This document shows, in pieces, positions 36,941-46,357 of a stretch of 64,000 nt of DNA. The notes beneath the pieces are model-generated. The model ran no database searches. It saw nothing but the letters and a program-made list of their open reading frames with translations, and was not told the DNA's origin. The translations under genes were made by a program, and so were the position numbers. The stretch comes from JAJDFU01 sp964641965 (GTDB lineage: Bacteria > Bacteroidota > Bacteroidia > Chitinophagales > Saprospiraceae), in assembly GCA_964641965.1 (NCBI GenBank), contig CAZXLD010000004.1, positions 62,001 through 126,000 of the forward strand. Reading direction: 5' to 3'. Position 1 is the stretch's first letter, and each line of letters starts with the position of its first letter.

Positions 36941-39460
36941 ATGAAGAAACTCTATTCCCTTTCAGTTTTGCTACTCCTTTTAACATACACTTACGCACAA
37001 AGGCCCCAGGGTGGAGGCAGCTATGGTGGCGGCTCTTCCGTAACCGGAAAAATCACCGGCGAGTTGATCGACTCAGAAACGAATGCTCCCGTAGAATATG
37101 CCACTGTAGTACTTACTGATGCGCGTACAAACAAGCAAATAGATGGTACCATAACGGATAGTAAAGGCCAGTATAAATTTCAGGGGGTTCGCTTAGGGAC
37201 ATACAAGCTGAGTTTTTCATTTATCGGTTACGAGACCCGCGCACTGGCCGATGTAGAACTCACACCCAAATCTCCCGATTTCGATGCAGGTACTCTGGAC
37301 CTTGTCTCCGAAGGCATTATGCTGAATGAGGTTGAAGTGACAGCTGAAGAAGCTACTATTGAGAACAGGATTGACAAATTGGTATACAATGCAGACAAGG
37401 ACATCACTACCGGAGGCGGAGATGCTACGGATGTACTGCAACGCGTTCCCCTGTTAGAAGTTGATCTCGACGGCAACGTAAGCTTACGCGGATCATCCAA
37501 TCTTCAAATCCTGGTGAATGGGAAGCCATCCACCTTATTCTCCGGTGGAGATATTGCCAATGCACTGAAATCCATTCCTGCTGATCAGATCAAAACTATT
37601 GAGGTGATCACAACACCCACCGCTAAATACGATGGGGAAGGCTCTTCCGGTATTATAAATATCATCACAAAGAAAAAATCCATTGAAGGATTCACAGGTT
37701 CTGTTCGAGCATCTGGAGGTAACCGCAGTAATAGCGGAAGTCTCAATATGAATCTTGCGCGAGGAAGATTTGGATTCAATATGAATGCCAGTGGATGGTT
37801 TACTATTCCACAGCCTACCAAGTCAACGTTTTTACGAGTAGATACCTTGGCAGGCGCTGAAAATCTGCGGACCCTGGAACAAAATGGAGAGGGAGAAGGA
37901 AACTTTTTTGGCCCGCGACTATCCTTGGGGGCTTTCTATGATATCAATGCTTACAATAGCATTAACCTAAGCTTATCCGGCCGGGGCTTTGGTCGCAACA
38001 ATAGCGATGAGACCTTCGCCACTTTCGATGACCCCTCCCAGGACTTGCTTCAGGAGTACACCCGGACCAATGAGTCCAGGTCAACACGAGGTGGCTTTGA
38101 CTTCACCACTGATTACACCAAAACATTTGCCGAAAATAAAGACCAGAAATTCATTTTAGCTTTTCAGGTTAGTGGCGACTTTTCCCTTACCCGGAATGAG
38201 TTTGATCAGGCCGACCTGGATCCCAATTCGGTTGATCCTTTACTCGATATTCGAAACCGGAACGAAAACGACGGGGTAAACCTGGAATACACGGTTCAAG
38301 CAGATTATGAGCATCCCTTCTCTGAAAAAATAAAAATGGAAACGGGTGCCAAAACCATCTTCCGTCGCATCAACAGTGACTTCCTGTATGAACTATATGA
38401 TTTTGACCAGGACGAATTTTTTCCCCTACCTGATCAGTCGGACTTGTTCTTCTACGACCAGGATGTTTTTGCCGGTTATTTATCCTTTAATTTTAAAATG
38501 GGGGAAAAATGGGGCGCTATTCTCGGAGGTCGTTACGAGCATACCCTCATAGCTGGAGACTTCAGAGATATTGAGACTTCTTTTTCAAATGATTACGGTA
38601 ATTTCCTACCCTCTGCCATTTTGAACTACAAGCTCAACCAGTTTTCCAACTTAAAAATAGCCTACAACCAGCGGATCCAACGCCCTAGTTTAAGAACCGT
38701 TAACCCCTATGTTGATATTAGCGATCCATTTAATATCAGCTTCGGTAACCCTGATCTCGATCCTGAACTTTCCCATAATATTGAATTGGGCTACAATACC
38801 TTTCTCAAAGGTCTTGTGTTAAACGGAGCTGTCTACTACAGGAACACCACAGACGAAATAGATCCCATCACCACAATCGTGGATTCTACCGGAATCACAC
38901 AAACGACCTTCCAAAACCTGGGTACTACTGATGTAGTTGGATTTAATTTCTTTATGTCCTATACCATTAAAAAAATTGTTACCCTGAGGGGAGGAGGAAA
39001 TGCCTTTTGGTCCAATTTTAATGGGGTAGTTTCAGGAGAACCCCGTTCGCGTTCAGCCTGGCAATATCGTCTTAACCTCAATGCAACCGTCAAATTACCA
39101 GCTGACTTCCAGATCCAGCTGTTCGGATTCTACAATGCACCCCGACAATCGCTCCAAGGGTCCAGGGGAGCCTATTCTGCCTTCAGCATTGGTGCAGCCA
39201 AGGAATTTTGGAACAAGCGTGCCAGTATTGGGGTCAGCGTCCGGCAGCCTTTCAATAGGACCTTATCTTTCCCGAGAGAAACTACAGGGCCCGGCTTTTT
39301 CCAGGATTCAGACCGGGAAGTGGTAGTTCGGTCGTTTAATATCAATTTCAGCTACCGGTTCGGGAAATTGGATTTCCGCCAGCGCAACCGTAGAAGTAAT
39401 ATTAACAATGATGACCAAACCGGGGGCGATGATGGAAATGGGTTCCAGGGAAGACGATAG
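36941..39460 (+). CDS. Outer-membrane beta-barrel receptor (TonB-dependent-receptor family)
   Basis: The 839-residue protein has a signal peptide (to residue 18), a Gly-rich linker, a carboxypeptidase-like regulatory domain (about 37-110, GKITGELIDSETNAPVEYATVVL), a plug domain (about 130-220, VEVTAEEATIENRIDKLVYN and LQILVNGKPSTLFSGG), and a beta barrel of the OMP_b-brl_3 type to the end (NFSYRFGKLDFRQRNRR), though it ends in a basic-acidic tail. Substrate unknown; the family is often TonB-linked. It lies 255 bases after the anti-sigma/TonB fusion, so it may be the outer-membrane end of that pathway. A strong terminator follows. Confidence 0.9.
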   Translation: MKKLYSLSVLLLLLTYTYAQRPQGGGSYGGGSSVTGKITGELIDSETNAPVEYATVVLTDARTNKQIDGTITDSKGQYKFQGVRLGTYKLSFSFIGYETRALADVELTPKSPDFDAGTLDLVSEGIMLNEVEVTAEEATIENRIDKLVYNADKDITTGGGDATDVLQRVPLLEVDLDGNVSLRGSSNLQILVNGKPSTLFSGGDIANALKSIPADQIKTIEVITTPTAKYDGEGSSGIINIITKKKSIEGFTGSVRASGGNRSNSGSLNMNLARGRFGFNMNASGWFTIPQPTKSTFLRVDTLAGAENLRTLEQNGEGEGNFFGPRLSLGAFYDINAYNSINLSLSGRGFGRNNSDETFATFDDPSQDLLQEYTRTNESRSTRGGFDFTTDYTKTFAENKDQKFILAFQVSGDFSLTRNEFDQADLDPNSVDPLLDIRNRNENDGVNLEYTVQADYEHPFSEKIKMETGAKTIFRRINSDFLYELYDFDQDEFFPLPDQSDLFFYDQDVFAGYLSFNFKMGEKWGAILGGRYEHTLIAGDFRDIETSFSNDYGNFLPSAILNYKLNQFSNLKIAYNQRIQRPSLRTVNPYVDISDPFNISFGNPDLDPELSHNIELGYNTFLKGLVLNGAVYYRNTTDEIDPITTIVDSTGITQTTFQNLGTTDVVGFNFFMSYTIKKIVTLRGGGNAFWSNFNGVVSGEPRSRSAWQYRLNLNATVKLPADFQIQLFGFYNAPRQSLQGSRGAYSAFSIGAAKEFWNKRASIGVSVRQPFNRTLSFPRETTGPGFFQDSDREVVVRSFNINFSYRFGKLDFRQRNRRSNINNDDQTGGDDGNGFQGRR

Positions 39461-39491
39461 ACCAACTTAAATCGTAACTCAAAAATACCAG

Positions 39492-39518
39492 TGCCCCGGA
39501 ATTTACCGGGGCATTTTT
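39492..39518 (+). terminator. Intrinsic terminator after the outer-membrane receptor
   Basis: TGCCCCGG-aattta-CCGGGGCA followed by TTTTTGTTT, 31 bases beyond the stop: a textbook terminator. Confidence 0.92.
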
Positions 39519-39579
39519 GTTTCCAGTTTGAGCGGTCGGCAAATCCCCCTATCTTGGCGGCCCCTTAGGAAAAAACGCG

Positions 39580-40377
39580 ATGAAACAAGAACAATATACC
39601 CTGATCACAGGGGGCAGCATGGGAATCGGGAAAGCCTTTGCCCATGAATTTGCAAGGCGCGGTCACTCTATACTTCTAGTTGCCCTTCAGGATACACATT
39701 TGGAACATACTCGACAGGAGCTCCAGGAATCCTATTCGGTAAAGGTGGATAGTTTTGGGGTTGATCTGAGTGCCAAGGAAGGGCCGAAGTGTGTTTGGAA
39801 TTGGGTCCAGGAAAAGGGATATCGAATCAACATACTGGTCAATAACGCTGGATTCGGCCGAAACGGACTGCTGGAATCTCATTCTTGGGAGGAATACGAG
39901 CGTATGATCCATTTGAACAATCGAGCCATGGTAGAAATGACGTATTTGTTTGTACCAATGCTAAAAGAACAGGCCCACCCTACCTACGTCTTAAATATGA
40001 GTAGCATGGAAGTTCCCTTGATCCTACCGTATAAAGCGGTATACTCTGCTACCAAAAATTTCGTATTCGCATTTAGCATAAGTCTGAGGGAGGAATTAAA
40101 GCCATTCGGGGTTTCCGTCACTACTGTTTGCCCCGGGCCTGTTGTAACCAATGAGGATGGATGGAAGCGCATTCAAACCCAAGGCCAGAAAGCCAAGATG
40201 ATTGTGTTGATGCCCGAACAGGTGGCTCACGAATCTGCAAATGCCATGTTCCGGGAAAAACAGTTGGTGATTCCTGGTCGCGTACCCTATCTGGTATCAA
40301 AAGTTGCCCACTTGGTACCCTGGCGGTTCCGCATGCCCATCCTGGAAAAGATGTTCAGGATGTACAAACAAGGATAA
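39580..40377 (+). CDS. SDR oxidoreductase (KR-like, 265 aa)
   Basis: A short-chain dehydrogenase with the cofactor motif TGGSMGIGKAFA at residues 9-20, NNAG near residue 90 and the catalytic YSATK near residue 150 preceded by NMSSMEV; this is the classical Ser-Tyr-Lys arrangement. The Arg in the first Rossmann helix region suggests NADPH. The C-terminus has a hydrophobic tail like DltE/YqjQ-type reductases. Substrate unknown. It is convergent with a second SDR gene (3 bases between the stops), but the two are from different subfamilies. Confidence 0.88.
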   Translation: MKQEQYTLITGGSMGIGKAFAHEFARRGHSILLVALQDTHLEHTRQELQESYSVKVDSFGVDLSAKEGPKCVWNWVQEKGYRINILVNNAGFGRNGLLESHSWEEYERMIHLNNRAMVEMTYLFVPMLKEQAHPTYVLNMSSMEVPLILPYKAVYSATKNFVFAFSISLREELKPFGVSVTTVCPGPVVTNEDGWKRIQTQGQKAKMIVLMPEQVAHESANAMFREKQLVIPGRVPYLVSKVAHLVPWRFRMPILEKMFRMYKQG

Positions 40378-40380
40378 CTC

Positions 40381-41274
40381 CTACTTGGAGGACTCTTCAA
40401 CGGCTTTCCTTTCCAATGGAAAGTAGGTTTCCAGCCCACAGAGATCAAGGCTTACTTCCCAAAGTCGTTCTGCCACTTGGTCATTATAGGATGCTGGGGA
40501 CGAGGGTTTGGGTTTGCAATTGTCCCAATAAGTGCCACTTTGGGGTTCCACTCCATCCTCCATGGCTAGATAAATAGAGGTTGCTGCTCCTTGTGCCGGT
40601 GTTTTTCCTCTCCAAAGGCTGCGGCGTGCTTTCCAGGCAAGCGCGTGCAACCAGGTAGTGTGTTTCAATCCGATATCGGTGTACACCAAACCCGGTTGCA
40701 CCGCAAATACAGAAATATGAGCGGCGGGCTTACGCCTCTCAAATTCCCTTGTGAAAAGTACGTTACCTAGCTTGGATTGAGCATAGGACTTCATCCCATT
40801 GTAGGCTCGCTCTAAGTACAGGTCGTCGAATTGAATGGTCCCGTTGAAATGAGAATCGGAGCTCACATTGATGATCCGGGCAGACGGAGCCTGTTCCAAC
40901 AATGGATATAATTCTCGGGTCAATAGGAAGGGTCCCAAATGATTAACAGCGAAAACAGTTTCAATTTGATCCTCGGTATATTCCAGCTTACTAAACCAGG
41001 TCCCTGCGTTGTTGATTAAAATATCTAACTGCTCCACCCGCTCCTTTAATTCAACGGAAGCTTGTTGAATTTGGTCTTGGCTCCCCAGGTCCGCATGAAG
41101 TACATAAATCTCCTTATTGCCGGTTTGTTGCTGTAAAACTTGACGTGCAGCCTCTCCTTTTTCCCGATTTCGGGAAATCATCCATACTTGGGTACCCTGA
41201 GCAGCAATAGCCTTCGCTGTCTCAAATCCTATGCCGGCATTTGCTCCGGTTATCAGGCAAACTTTTTTCTCCAT
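40381..41274 (-). CDS. SDR oxidoreductase (retinol-dehydrogenase-like, 297 aa)
   Basis: The start at ATG 41274 (MEKKVCLITGANAGIGFETA) fits the family; a frame open to 41316 adds 14 residues with no match. The cofactor motif TGANAGIG is followed by WMISRNREKGEAA (Arg in the NADPH position), NNAGTW near residue 85, SSDSH, and the catalytic YAQSK near residue 155. It most resembles retinol dehydrogenases and WW-domain oxidoreductase-like proteins; bacterial substrates are unknown. It is divergent from the orphan gene at 41381. Confidence 0.88.
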   Translation of the reverse strand: MEKKVCLITGANAGIGFETAKAIAAQGTQVWMISRNREKGEAARQVLQQQTGNKEIYVLHADLGSQDQIQQASVELKERVEQLDILINNAGTWFSKLEYTEDQIETVFAVNHLGPFLLTRELYPLLEQAPSARIINVSSDSHFNGTIQFDDLYLERAYNGMKSYAQSKLGNVLFTREFERRKPAAHISVFAVQPGLVYTDIGLKHTTWLHALAWKARRSLWRGKTPAQGAATSIYLAMEDGVEPQSGTYWDNCKPKPSSPASYNDQVAERLWEVSLDLCGLETYFPLERKAVEESSK

Positions 41275-41380
41275 TTTCAAAATTTGGATGCTAAAGGTAG
41301 AGAAGAAGAAACACACTCTTGTATTTCACCTAGAGCCTGTCTTGTTTCAAACCTTAACCGCCGTGGAATGTTACGCTAGC

Positions 41381-42019
41381 ATGAGTCACAAAATCCCTGA
41401 ACGATATCTCAACGATCTTCAACGTCTCATGGAACTAAATGACTATCAGTTCCTTCCTGAGCTTAATCAATACAGGCAGGAGTTTGATGGTGGATTTCGA
41501 TGTGTCATTTTAACGGTAACGCCTTATGAAGAAGGGCTGTATTTGGAGGCCCACCTCGGGGTTCGAATCGATGCGGTTGAAGATATGGTTTATCCCCTCT
41601 TGAATGGGTTATCCAGCTTCAAAAATCACAGTATGACGCTTGTCACCCCGCTAAATAAGGTTGTTGGCGAACAAAACATTCGGGAATTTGCCGAAACTGC
41701 CAAAGATGAGGACCGGTTGGTTGCACAGATACAAATCCAGCTTTCCCGAAAAGGGTTTTCTTTTCTACGTCAGTGCAGCAGCATCAAAGCCCTGGATGAG
41801 CTGTTTAACGAGCATCCGCTTCAAAAATTAACCTTGGTTAACAACCAGTACTATCGTTGTTTTCGGGGACTTGTGCTCGCACACCTGTGCAATAGAAACT
41901 CTTTTCAGGAACTAACTGCTTTTTACAGAAGTCGGCTTTTTCGGGAAGGCGCCATTGAACCGATTCGGGATAACTTTGAAAAGCTTGTTTCTTTTCTGCA
42001 AAATTATTCCTCAAACTAG
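41381..42019 (+). CDS. Hypothetical protein, 212 aa
   Basis: The ATG at 41381 (MSHKIPERYLNDLQRLMELND) is the sensible start; the same frame runs back to 41231 across the neighbouring SDR promoter. The protein is soluble, with no signal or membrane segment, and moderately charged. The segment VILTVTPYEEGLYLEAHLGVRID suggests an alpha/beta N-terminal domain and the C-terminal half is helical (FREGAIEPIRDNFEKLVSFLQ). I do not recognise the family. The structured repeat copy 2 begins immediately after its stop codon. Confidence 0.7.
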   Translation: MSHKIPERYLNDLQRLMELNDYQFLPELNQYRQEFDGGFRCVILTVTPYEEGLYLEAHLGVRIDAVEDMVYPLLNGLSSFKNHSMTLVTPLNKVVGEQNIREFAETAKDEDRLVAQIQIQLSRKGFSFLRQCSSIKALDELFNEHPLQKLTLVNNQYYRCFRGLVLAHLCNRNSFQELTAFYRSRLFREGAIEPIRDNFEKLVSFLQNYSSN

Positions 42020-42177
42020 AGCTGGTTTGAAGTTTGGAAATGATGGCAAAATTAGTCCATATTTTGGTTGGACAAGGCAAAGTTCGAGATCGTAGCAGCG
42101 CTACAGACCCCAGTTCTGCAAGGCAGTATAACCGAAAAGCGGCTATTTTGCCGCAGCATACAAATTTGAAACAGGCT
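42020..42177 (+). repeat. Structured MITE-like repeat, copy 2
   Basis: Same element and orientation as at 22549-22710. The ends AGCTGGTTTGAAGTTTGG and (right end, reversed) AGCCTGTTTCAAATTTG are imperfect inverted repeats. The three internal hairpins are kept with paired changes: TAGC-AGC-GCTA, CTGC-AAG-GCAG and GCGGC-tatttt-GCCGC. It starts at the base after the stop codon of the 212-aa gene, so it may have been placed there or act as that gene's 3' end. Confidence 0.75.
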
Positions 42178-42534
42178 ATATAAGTGTCCAACAATTTGCT
42201 ATTCCCATGGTTTTAGTTCTTGTATAGTTTACGCACAAGGTGTATGTAAGAGTTTAAGGTCGAGGAAAAGCATTGGAATTCGTTTTATGCTTGCATCGTT
42301 CAACTACTCTAACGGTCTGGTTATCAATACTAACAAAACGGTGGAGCGATAGAATGCTATTGAAACCTCCAATGCGCGAAACGCCGCCTACTGTTCCATT
42401 TTTGTCCGTCAACTATTTACCAGCGTAAGGTCCTTTTATCACCATTTTTATAGGTTGTTAATCGGGCACTATACTGAGTCTGTCCTGAATGTTCAGGAGA
42501 CTGTATTTTCTGGATTCATACAATTAGAACTTCC
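42178..42534. other. Non-coding spacer upstream of the FKBP gene
   Basis: This 357-base gap holds no supportable gene. A minus-strand frame of about 50 codons (around 42270-42420) has protein-like composition but no start and no family look. A palindrome CTGAATGTTCAG lies at about 42486-42497, close to the FKBP start, and could be an operator half-site pair. Confidence 0.35.
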
Positions 42535-42552
42535 ATGATAGTTGAAGAGCAT

Positions 42553-43050
42553 ATGGTAGTGACAGTGGCCTACCAATTGAGAAGAGATAATCTTAAAGGA
42601 GAGATCCTGGAAATCATGAATAATAAATGGCCATTCACCTTTTTGTTTGGCGCAGGGAAACTATTACCCAAATTTGAGGAAAACCTTTACGGCCTTTCCG
42701 AAGGCGATACTTTTTCTTTTTCTCTCACCCCCGAGGAAGCCTATGGGGACCGGGAAGCAGGTAACATTCTTACACTTCCGACAGAAGTTTTCCAACAGGC
42801 CGGTGGCAATGAGATCGTCCAAGTAAGAAAAGGGAATTTCGTTACCTTGACGGATGACGAAGGTTTGTCTCACAACGGGATCATTGAAACTTATACCGAT
42901 ACATCTGTCACGGTAGATTTTAACCATGCGATGGCCGGGCTGACGCTATTTTTCGAAGGGGTAATCTTGCATATCCGCAAGGCAAGTATTGATGAATTAA
43001 TCCGACAACATTACATTCCGGAGACAGGGACCCATCGCCAATCTGCCTGA
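42553..43050 (+). CDS. SlyD-like FKBP-type peptidyl-prolyl isomerase
   Basis: A 165-residue isomerase if started at ATG 42553 (MVVTVAYQLR); the ATG at 42535 adds six residues. The pattern FLFGAGKLLPKFEENLYGLSEGDTFSFSLTPEEAYGDRE is the SlyD form of FKBP, with an inserted IF chaperone domain (about residues 70-125, EVFQQAGGNEIVQVRKGNFV), then FNHAMAGLTLFFEGVI closing the FKBP domain. It lacks the metal-binding His-rich tail of E. coli SlyD. Cytosolic chaperone and prolyl isomerase. It stands 22 bases before ravA, an arrangement that suggests one transcript. Confidence 0.88.
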   Translation: MVVTVAYQLRRDNLKGEILEIMNNKWPFTFLFGAGKLLPKFEENLYGLSEGDTFSFSLTPEEAYGDREAGNILTLPTEVFQQAGGNEIVQVRKGNFVTLTDDEGLSHNGIIETYTDTSVTVDFNHAMAGLTLFFEGVILHIRKASIDELIRQHYIPETGTHRQSA

Positions 43051-43072
43051 TTCAAATTCGGTCTGACCAAGA

Positions 43073-44635
43073 ATGAGTGATAAAAGCCTGATTGAGAATC
43101 AAGTCCGACTTCGCATCCAAGACCTGGTCAATTCCTTAACCGAAGGTCTTTATGAACGAGAAGAAGTTATTAAGCTAGCGTTACTCACCGCTATAGCCGG
43201 AGAAAGTATTTTTCTCCTGGGCCCTCCAGGAGTTGGGAAAAGCCTGATTGCCAGGAAACTCAAATTCGCTTTCCGAGATGGTATTTCCTTTGAATATCTC
43301 ATGAGTAAGTTTAGCACCCCGGATGAAATTTTTGGCCCCGTATCAATCCGGAAGCTAAGGGAGGAGGATAAGTACGAACGTAAAACAGAGCGCTATTTAC
43401 CAGGCGCCAACATTGTTTTCCTGGATGAGATCTGGAAAGCGGGACCAGCCATTCAAAATGCCCTTCTTACCATCCTTAACGAAAAAGTATACCGCAATGG
43501 CGACCAGGAGCTGGAAGTAGATATACGGGCCATTCTTACAGCTAGTAATGAGCTTCCCCCCAATGATCAAAGTCTTGCCCCCATCTGGGACCGTTTTCTG
43601 GTCCGCTATGAAATGGGTAACATTCGGAAATTTGAGCAATTCCTGGACATGATCACTGACACCCGGGATGTCTACCGGGATACCGTATCAGACAATATCA
43701 AACTGGACCTTACCACTCTGAAGGATTGGAACAACCACATCAAAGAGGTAGAACTCCCAGAAGAAGTTTTAAATACACTACAGGTAATTAAGGTAGAAAT
43801 TGAACGCTACAACGCCTTGCCCCAGACCAGTCATCCTATTCATGTGTTCGATCGACGCTGGAAAAAAGTAGTCCAATTGATGCGCACCTCCGCTTTCTTA
43901 AACGGTCGGACCGGCGTTGACCTGATGGACTGCTTTCTTTTGATTCATTGTCTTTGGAGCAGGCCGGAACAACGAACGGTTTTGGAGCGTATCGTTTCGG
44001 AGGCTGTGCGCCGGCACGGTTACTCCATAGCTATTAACCTGAAAATGATCCGAGAAGAAATTCAGGATTTTGAAGAAGAAGTAGAACAGGAAATCCGAAT
44101 TCCACATCAGGTTACGGAGGAGCAGCTATTGCCGGAAGATGAAGAATACTACCGTTTGGAAACCATAGACGAGCAATTCGAAGGTGATCGAATTCGCATA
44201 AAAGACCATCGTGAACTGACCTTGGATCAAGATCGGGTTACCAATGTATACGATGCCAACAACACGCTCGTTAACCGACTCAAAGTCAAACTCGGTAAAG
44301 CGGAACACACGCTTGAATTGAATTTCAACTCCCGAATTTATCAGGTGAGGCTAAAAACCCATAAAACAACCCGAACGGAGATCATTCGGAAAAAGCCACA
44401 CCCGCTGTTAATCAAACATTGGGAAGAACGCTACCTCAGGATTGAGACCTATTTAAAAAAACAGCTGGAACGCATGGATGACAATCCCATCCTGAAAGAA
44501 ACGGATTTGGAAAAAAATCTATTTGTTCCCACCCAATATGCGCCTATAGTAAAAGCCAATATGGAAGAAATGAAGGAGGCTTTAATGAAATACCATCTTC
44601 AACTGGAGAAAATCCGATTTCGATATACAGAATAA
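43073..44635 (+). CDS. ravA: RavA-like MoxR AAA+ ATPase
   Basis: A 520-residue protein whose N-terminal half follows E. coli RavA closely: LLGPPGVGKSLIARKLKFAF (Walker A, near residue 50), EYLMSKFSTPDEIFGPVSI, NIVFLDEIWKAGPAIQNALLT (Walker B, near residue 120), ASNELP (sensor 1) and DRRWKKVVQLMRTSAFLNGR (sensor 2). The C-terminal third corresponds to the discontinuous triple-helical and LARA-type region. RavA forms hexamers, pairs with ViaA and in E. coli acts on respiratory complexes and lysine decarboxylase; the substrate here is unknown. ViaA follows immediately. Confidence 0.92.
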   Translation: MSDKSLIENQVRLRIQDLVNSLTEGLYEREEVIKLALLTAIAGESIFLLGPPGVGKSLIARKLKFAFRDGISFEYLMSKFSTPDEIFGPVSIRKLREEDKYERKTERYLPGANIVFLDEIWKAGPAIQNALLTILNEKVYRNGDQELEVDIRAILTASNELPPNDQSLAPIWDRFLVRYEMGNIRKFEQFLDMITDTRDVYRDTVSDNIKLDLTTLKDWNNHIKEVELPEEVLNTLQVIKVEIERYNALPQTSHPIHVFDRRWKKVVQLMRTSAFLNGRTGVDLMDCFLLIHCLWSRPEQRTVLERIVSEAVRRHGYSIAINLKMIREEIQDFEEEVEQEIRIPHQVTEEQLLPEDEEYYRLETIDEQFEGDRIRIKDHRELTLDQDRVTNVYDANNTLVNRLKVKLGKAEHTLELNFNSRIYQVRLKTHKTTRTEIIRKKPHPLLIKHWEERYLRIETYLKKQLERMDDNPILKETDLEKNLFVPTQYAPIVKANMEEMKEALMKYHLQLEKIRFRYTE

Positions 44636-44693
44636 ACCAATGCAAGACCGGTTTCGGGAATTTTATAACGAAAGATCAGTAAAAGCCTAGGAG

Positions 44694-46307
44694 TTGGATT
44701 CGGCATTACAGCGAGAATACGATCGATTTATTGAGTTTGGGCAACTGTTAAATGGGCAGATGCGCCGCTATTTGATTGCTTATCTGGAGCGGAAGTTGAA
44801 CCCCAGCCACCCCGGCTCTTTTGAAGAAATTAATGACCGGTACCTACAGTACTTCAAAAAAGCGCTGGACCAATTGCTTGACCATACCGGACTGCTGGCT
44901 TTGATCACTGGAAAGGATAGACTGACCCGGCAAGTCGTGATCGATCTGTTGCGATGGTTGCGCAAAACCTATCAACGAGCCACTGTGCGCAACCCCTTCC
45001 AGGAAGAAAAACAACGCCTCGAAAGTTGGTCCATCACCCCACTTAGCGTTTTGGAGAAACGCTGGCCCCATCTCGTAAACTACCTTTCCCAATTGTACAC
45101 CCAAGAGGAATTGGATATCGGTTTTTTCAGAAAGGAAATGGAGCACCTATGGTCCGATGGAGGGGCAGAACCCTTGGAGGCAGAGGTGCAAAAACGACTG
45201 GAACTCCTTTTCACGGACCTCCTGGCCCAGTGGGACGCCCTTTTACATGCTCGTATATTGGAATATGAAATCACCCATCTAGAGGAAGAAGTGACGGCAT
45301 ACGAAGATTATTTAGCGGCCAAGGTAGCAGAGTACAAGCGATTGGAAGACCTGGTTGCCCCATTTTCGGAATATTTAGGCTGGGATCTTTCTCAAACCTT
45401 GTGGCAAGACACCTCTTTCGACCTCATCGAACAGTACCAGGAGTTGCTGGAAGACGAGGAAGCTATAAAGGAGCTTGCCGATTTACTGGGCAAAATGAGA
45501 GAGGCGGAGATTGAAATGCAACAAGAGAGTTTGGAAAAAACCATTATTCGCCAGGAATGGGTAAAAGATCCGCTTTTACGATCAGAAATCGCAGGGGTCC
45601 ACGAGAGCGATGACTTGAATAATCTATTGAGTTCGGAGGCCGGTCTTTTAGGCAATGAAGCAACAGAAGACCTTTTTCTGAAAAAATTTACAGCTAAAGG
45701 GTTACTTACTTTCCGATATGAAGATCAAAGGCTTGAACGGAGTACAGACAAAACCACCGAGGTCTATAACAAGGTAAAAGAAAAAGAGAAAGGCCCATTT
45801 ATCATCTGCGTTGACACAAGCGAGAGTATGATGGGACGGCCGGAAGAAATTGCCAAGGTATGTACATTAGCCATTCTCAAAATGGCCTTGCAAGAAAACA
45901 GGCAGGCTTATCTCATTAATTTTTCCCAAGGCATTGAGACCCTAGACTTACAGGATGTTGCTGGTTCTTTGGATGCGTTGGCAGCTTTTCTTCGCATGTC
46001 TTTCTATGGCGGAACCGATATCAGCCTGGCCCTGCATGAAAGCTTTCGCCAATTGCGTCAGGAGCAATACCAGGATGCAGACGTGTTGGTCATTTCCGAC
46101 TTTATCATGTACCGGATTGACCCCAGGGTGCTGGAAGAGGTTAAGTATTTTCAACACAACCAAGGCACTCAATTTCACAGCCTCACCTTGGGAGATCAGG
46201 GTAATGCGCGGATAGTTGAAGCTTTTGACACAAGTTGGCAATACGATCCCAAGCAAAAAGGAATTATTCGTGATCTGGTCCAGGCTATTGATCGAATCGG
46301 TGTCTGA
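44694..46307 (+). CDS. viaA: ViaA-like VWA-domain protein (partner of RavA)
   Basis: The longest frame gives 537 residues from TTG 44694. The C-terminal VWA domain, from about residue 365, matches ViaA: GPFIICVDTSESMMG (MIDAS, DxSxS), FYGGTDISLALHE and ADVLVISDFIMYRIDP. The N-terminal part is helical, with ESLEKTIIRQEWVKDPLLRSEI in the middle. The 5' end is odd: an ATG at 44640, four bases after the ravA stop, opens MQDRFREFYNERSVKA in the same frame but meets TAG at 44688, two codons before the TTG. Translation may restart at the TTG or at ATG 44760. The ATPase partner is encoded just upstream. Confidence 0.88.
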   Translation: MDSALQREYDRFIEFGQLLNGQMRRYLIAYLERKLNPSHPGSFEEINDRYLQYFKKALDQLLDHTGLLALITGKDRLTRQVVIDLLRWLRKTYQRATVRNPFQEEKQRLESWSITPLSVLEKRWPHLVNYLSQLYTQEELDIGFFRKEMEHLWSDGGAEPLEAEVQKRLELLFTDLLAQWDALLHARILEYEITHLEEEVTAYEDYLAAKVAEYKRLEDLVAPFSEYLGWDLSQTLWQDTSFDLIEQYQELLEDEEAIKELADLLGKMREAEIEMQQESLEKTIIRQEWVKDPLLRSEIAGVHESDDLNNLLSSEAGLLGNEATEDLFLKKFTAKGLLTFRYEDQRLERSTDKTTEVYNKVKEKEKGPFIICVDTSESMMGRPEEIAKVCTLAILKMALQENRQAYLINFSQGIETLDLQDVAGSLDALAAFLRMSFYGGTDISLALHESFRQLRQEQYQDADVLVISDFIMYRIDPRVLEEVKYFQHNQGTQFHSLTLGDQGNARIVEAFDTSWQYDPKQKGIIRDLVQAIDRIGV

Positions 46308-46357
46308 CACGATTGAAATTCATTATTTTTCTGCCGGACTTCGTTTATAATTCTGAT

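Noticed and set aside
42270..42420. A minus-strand protein-like stretch (NGTVGGVSRIGGFNS)
   Set aside because: No start codon, stops on both sides and no family match; chance or too decayed to name.
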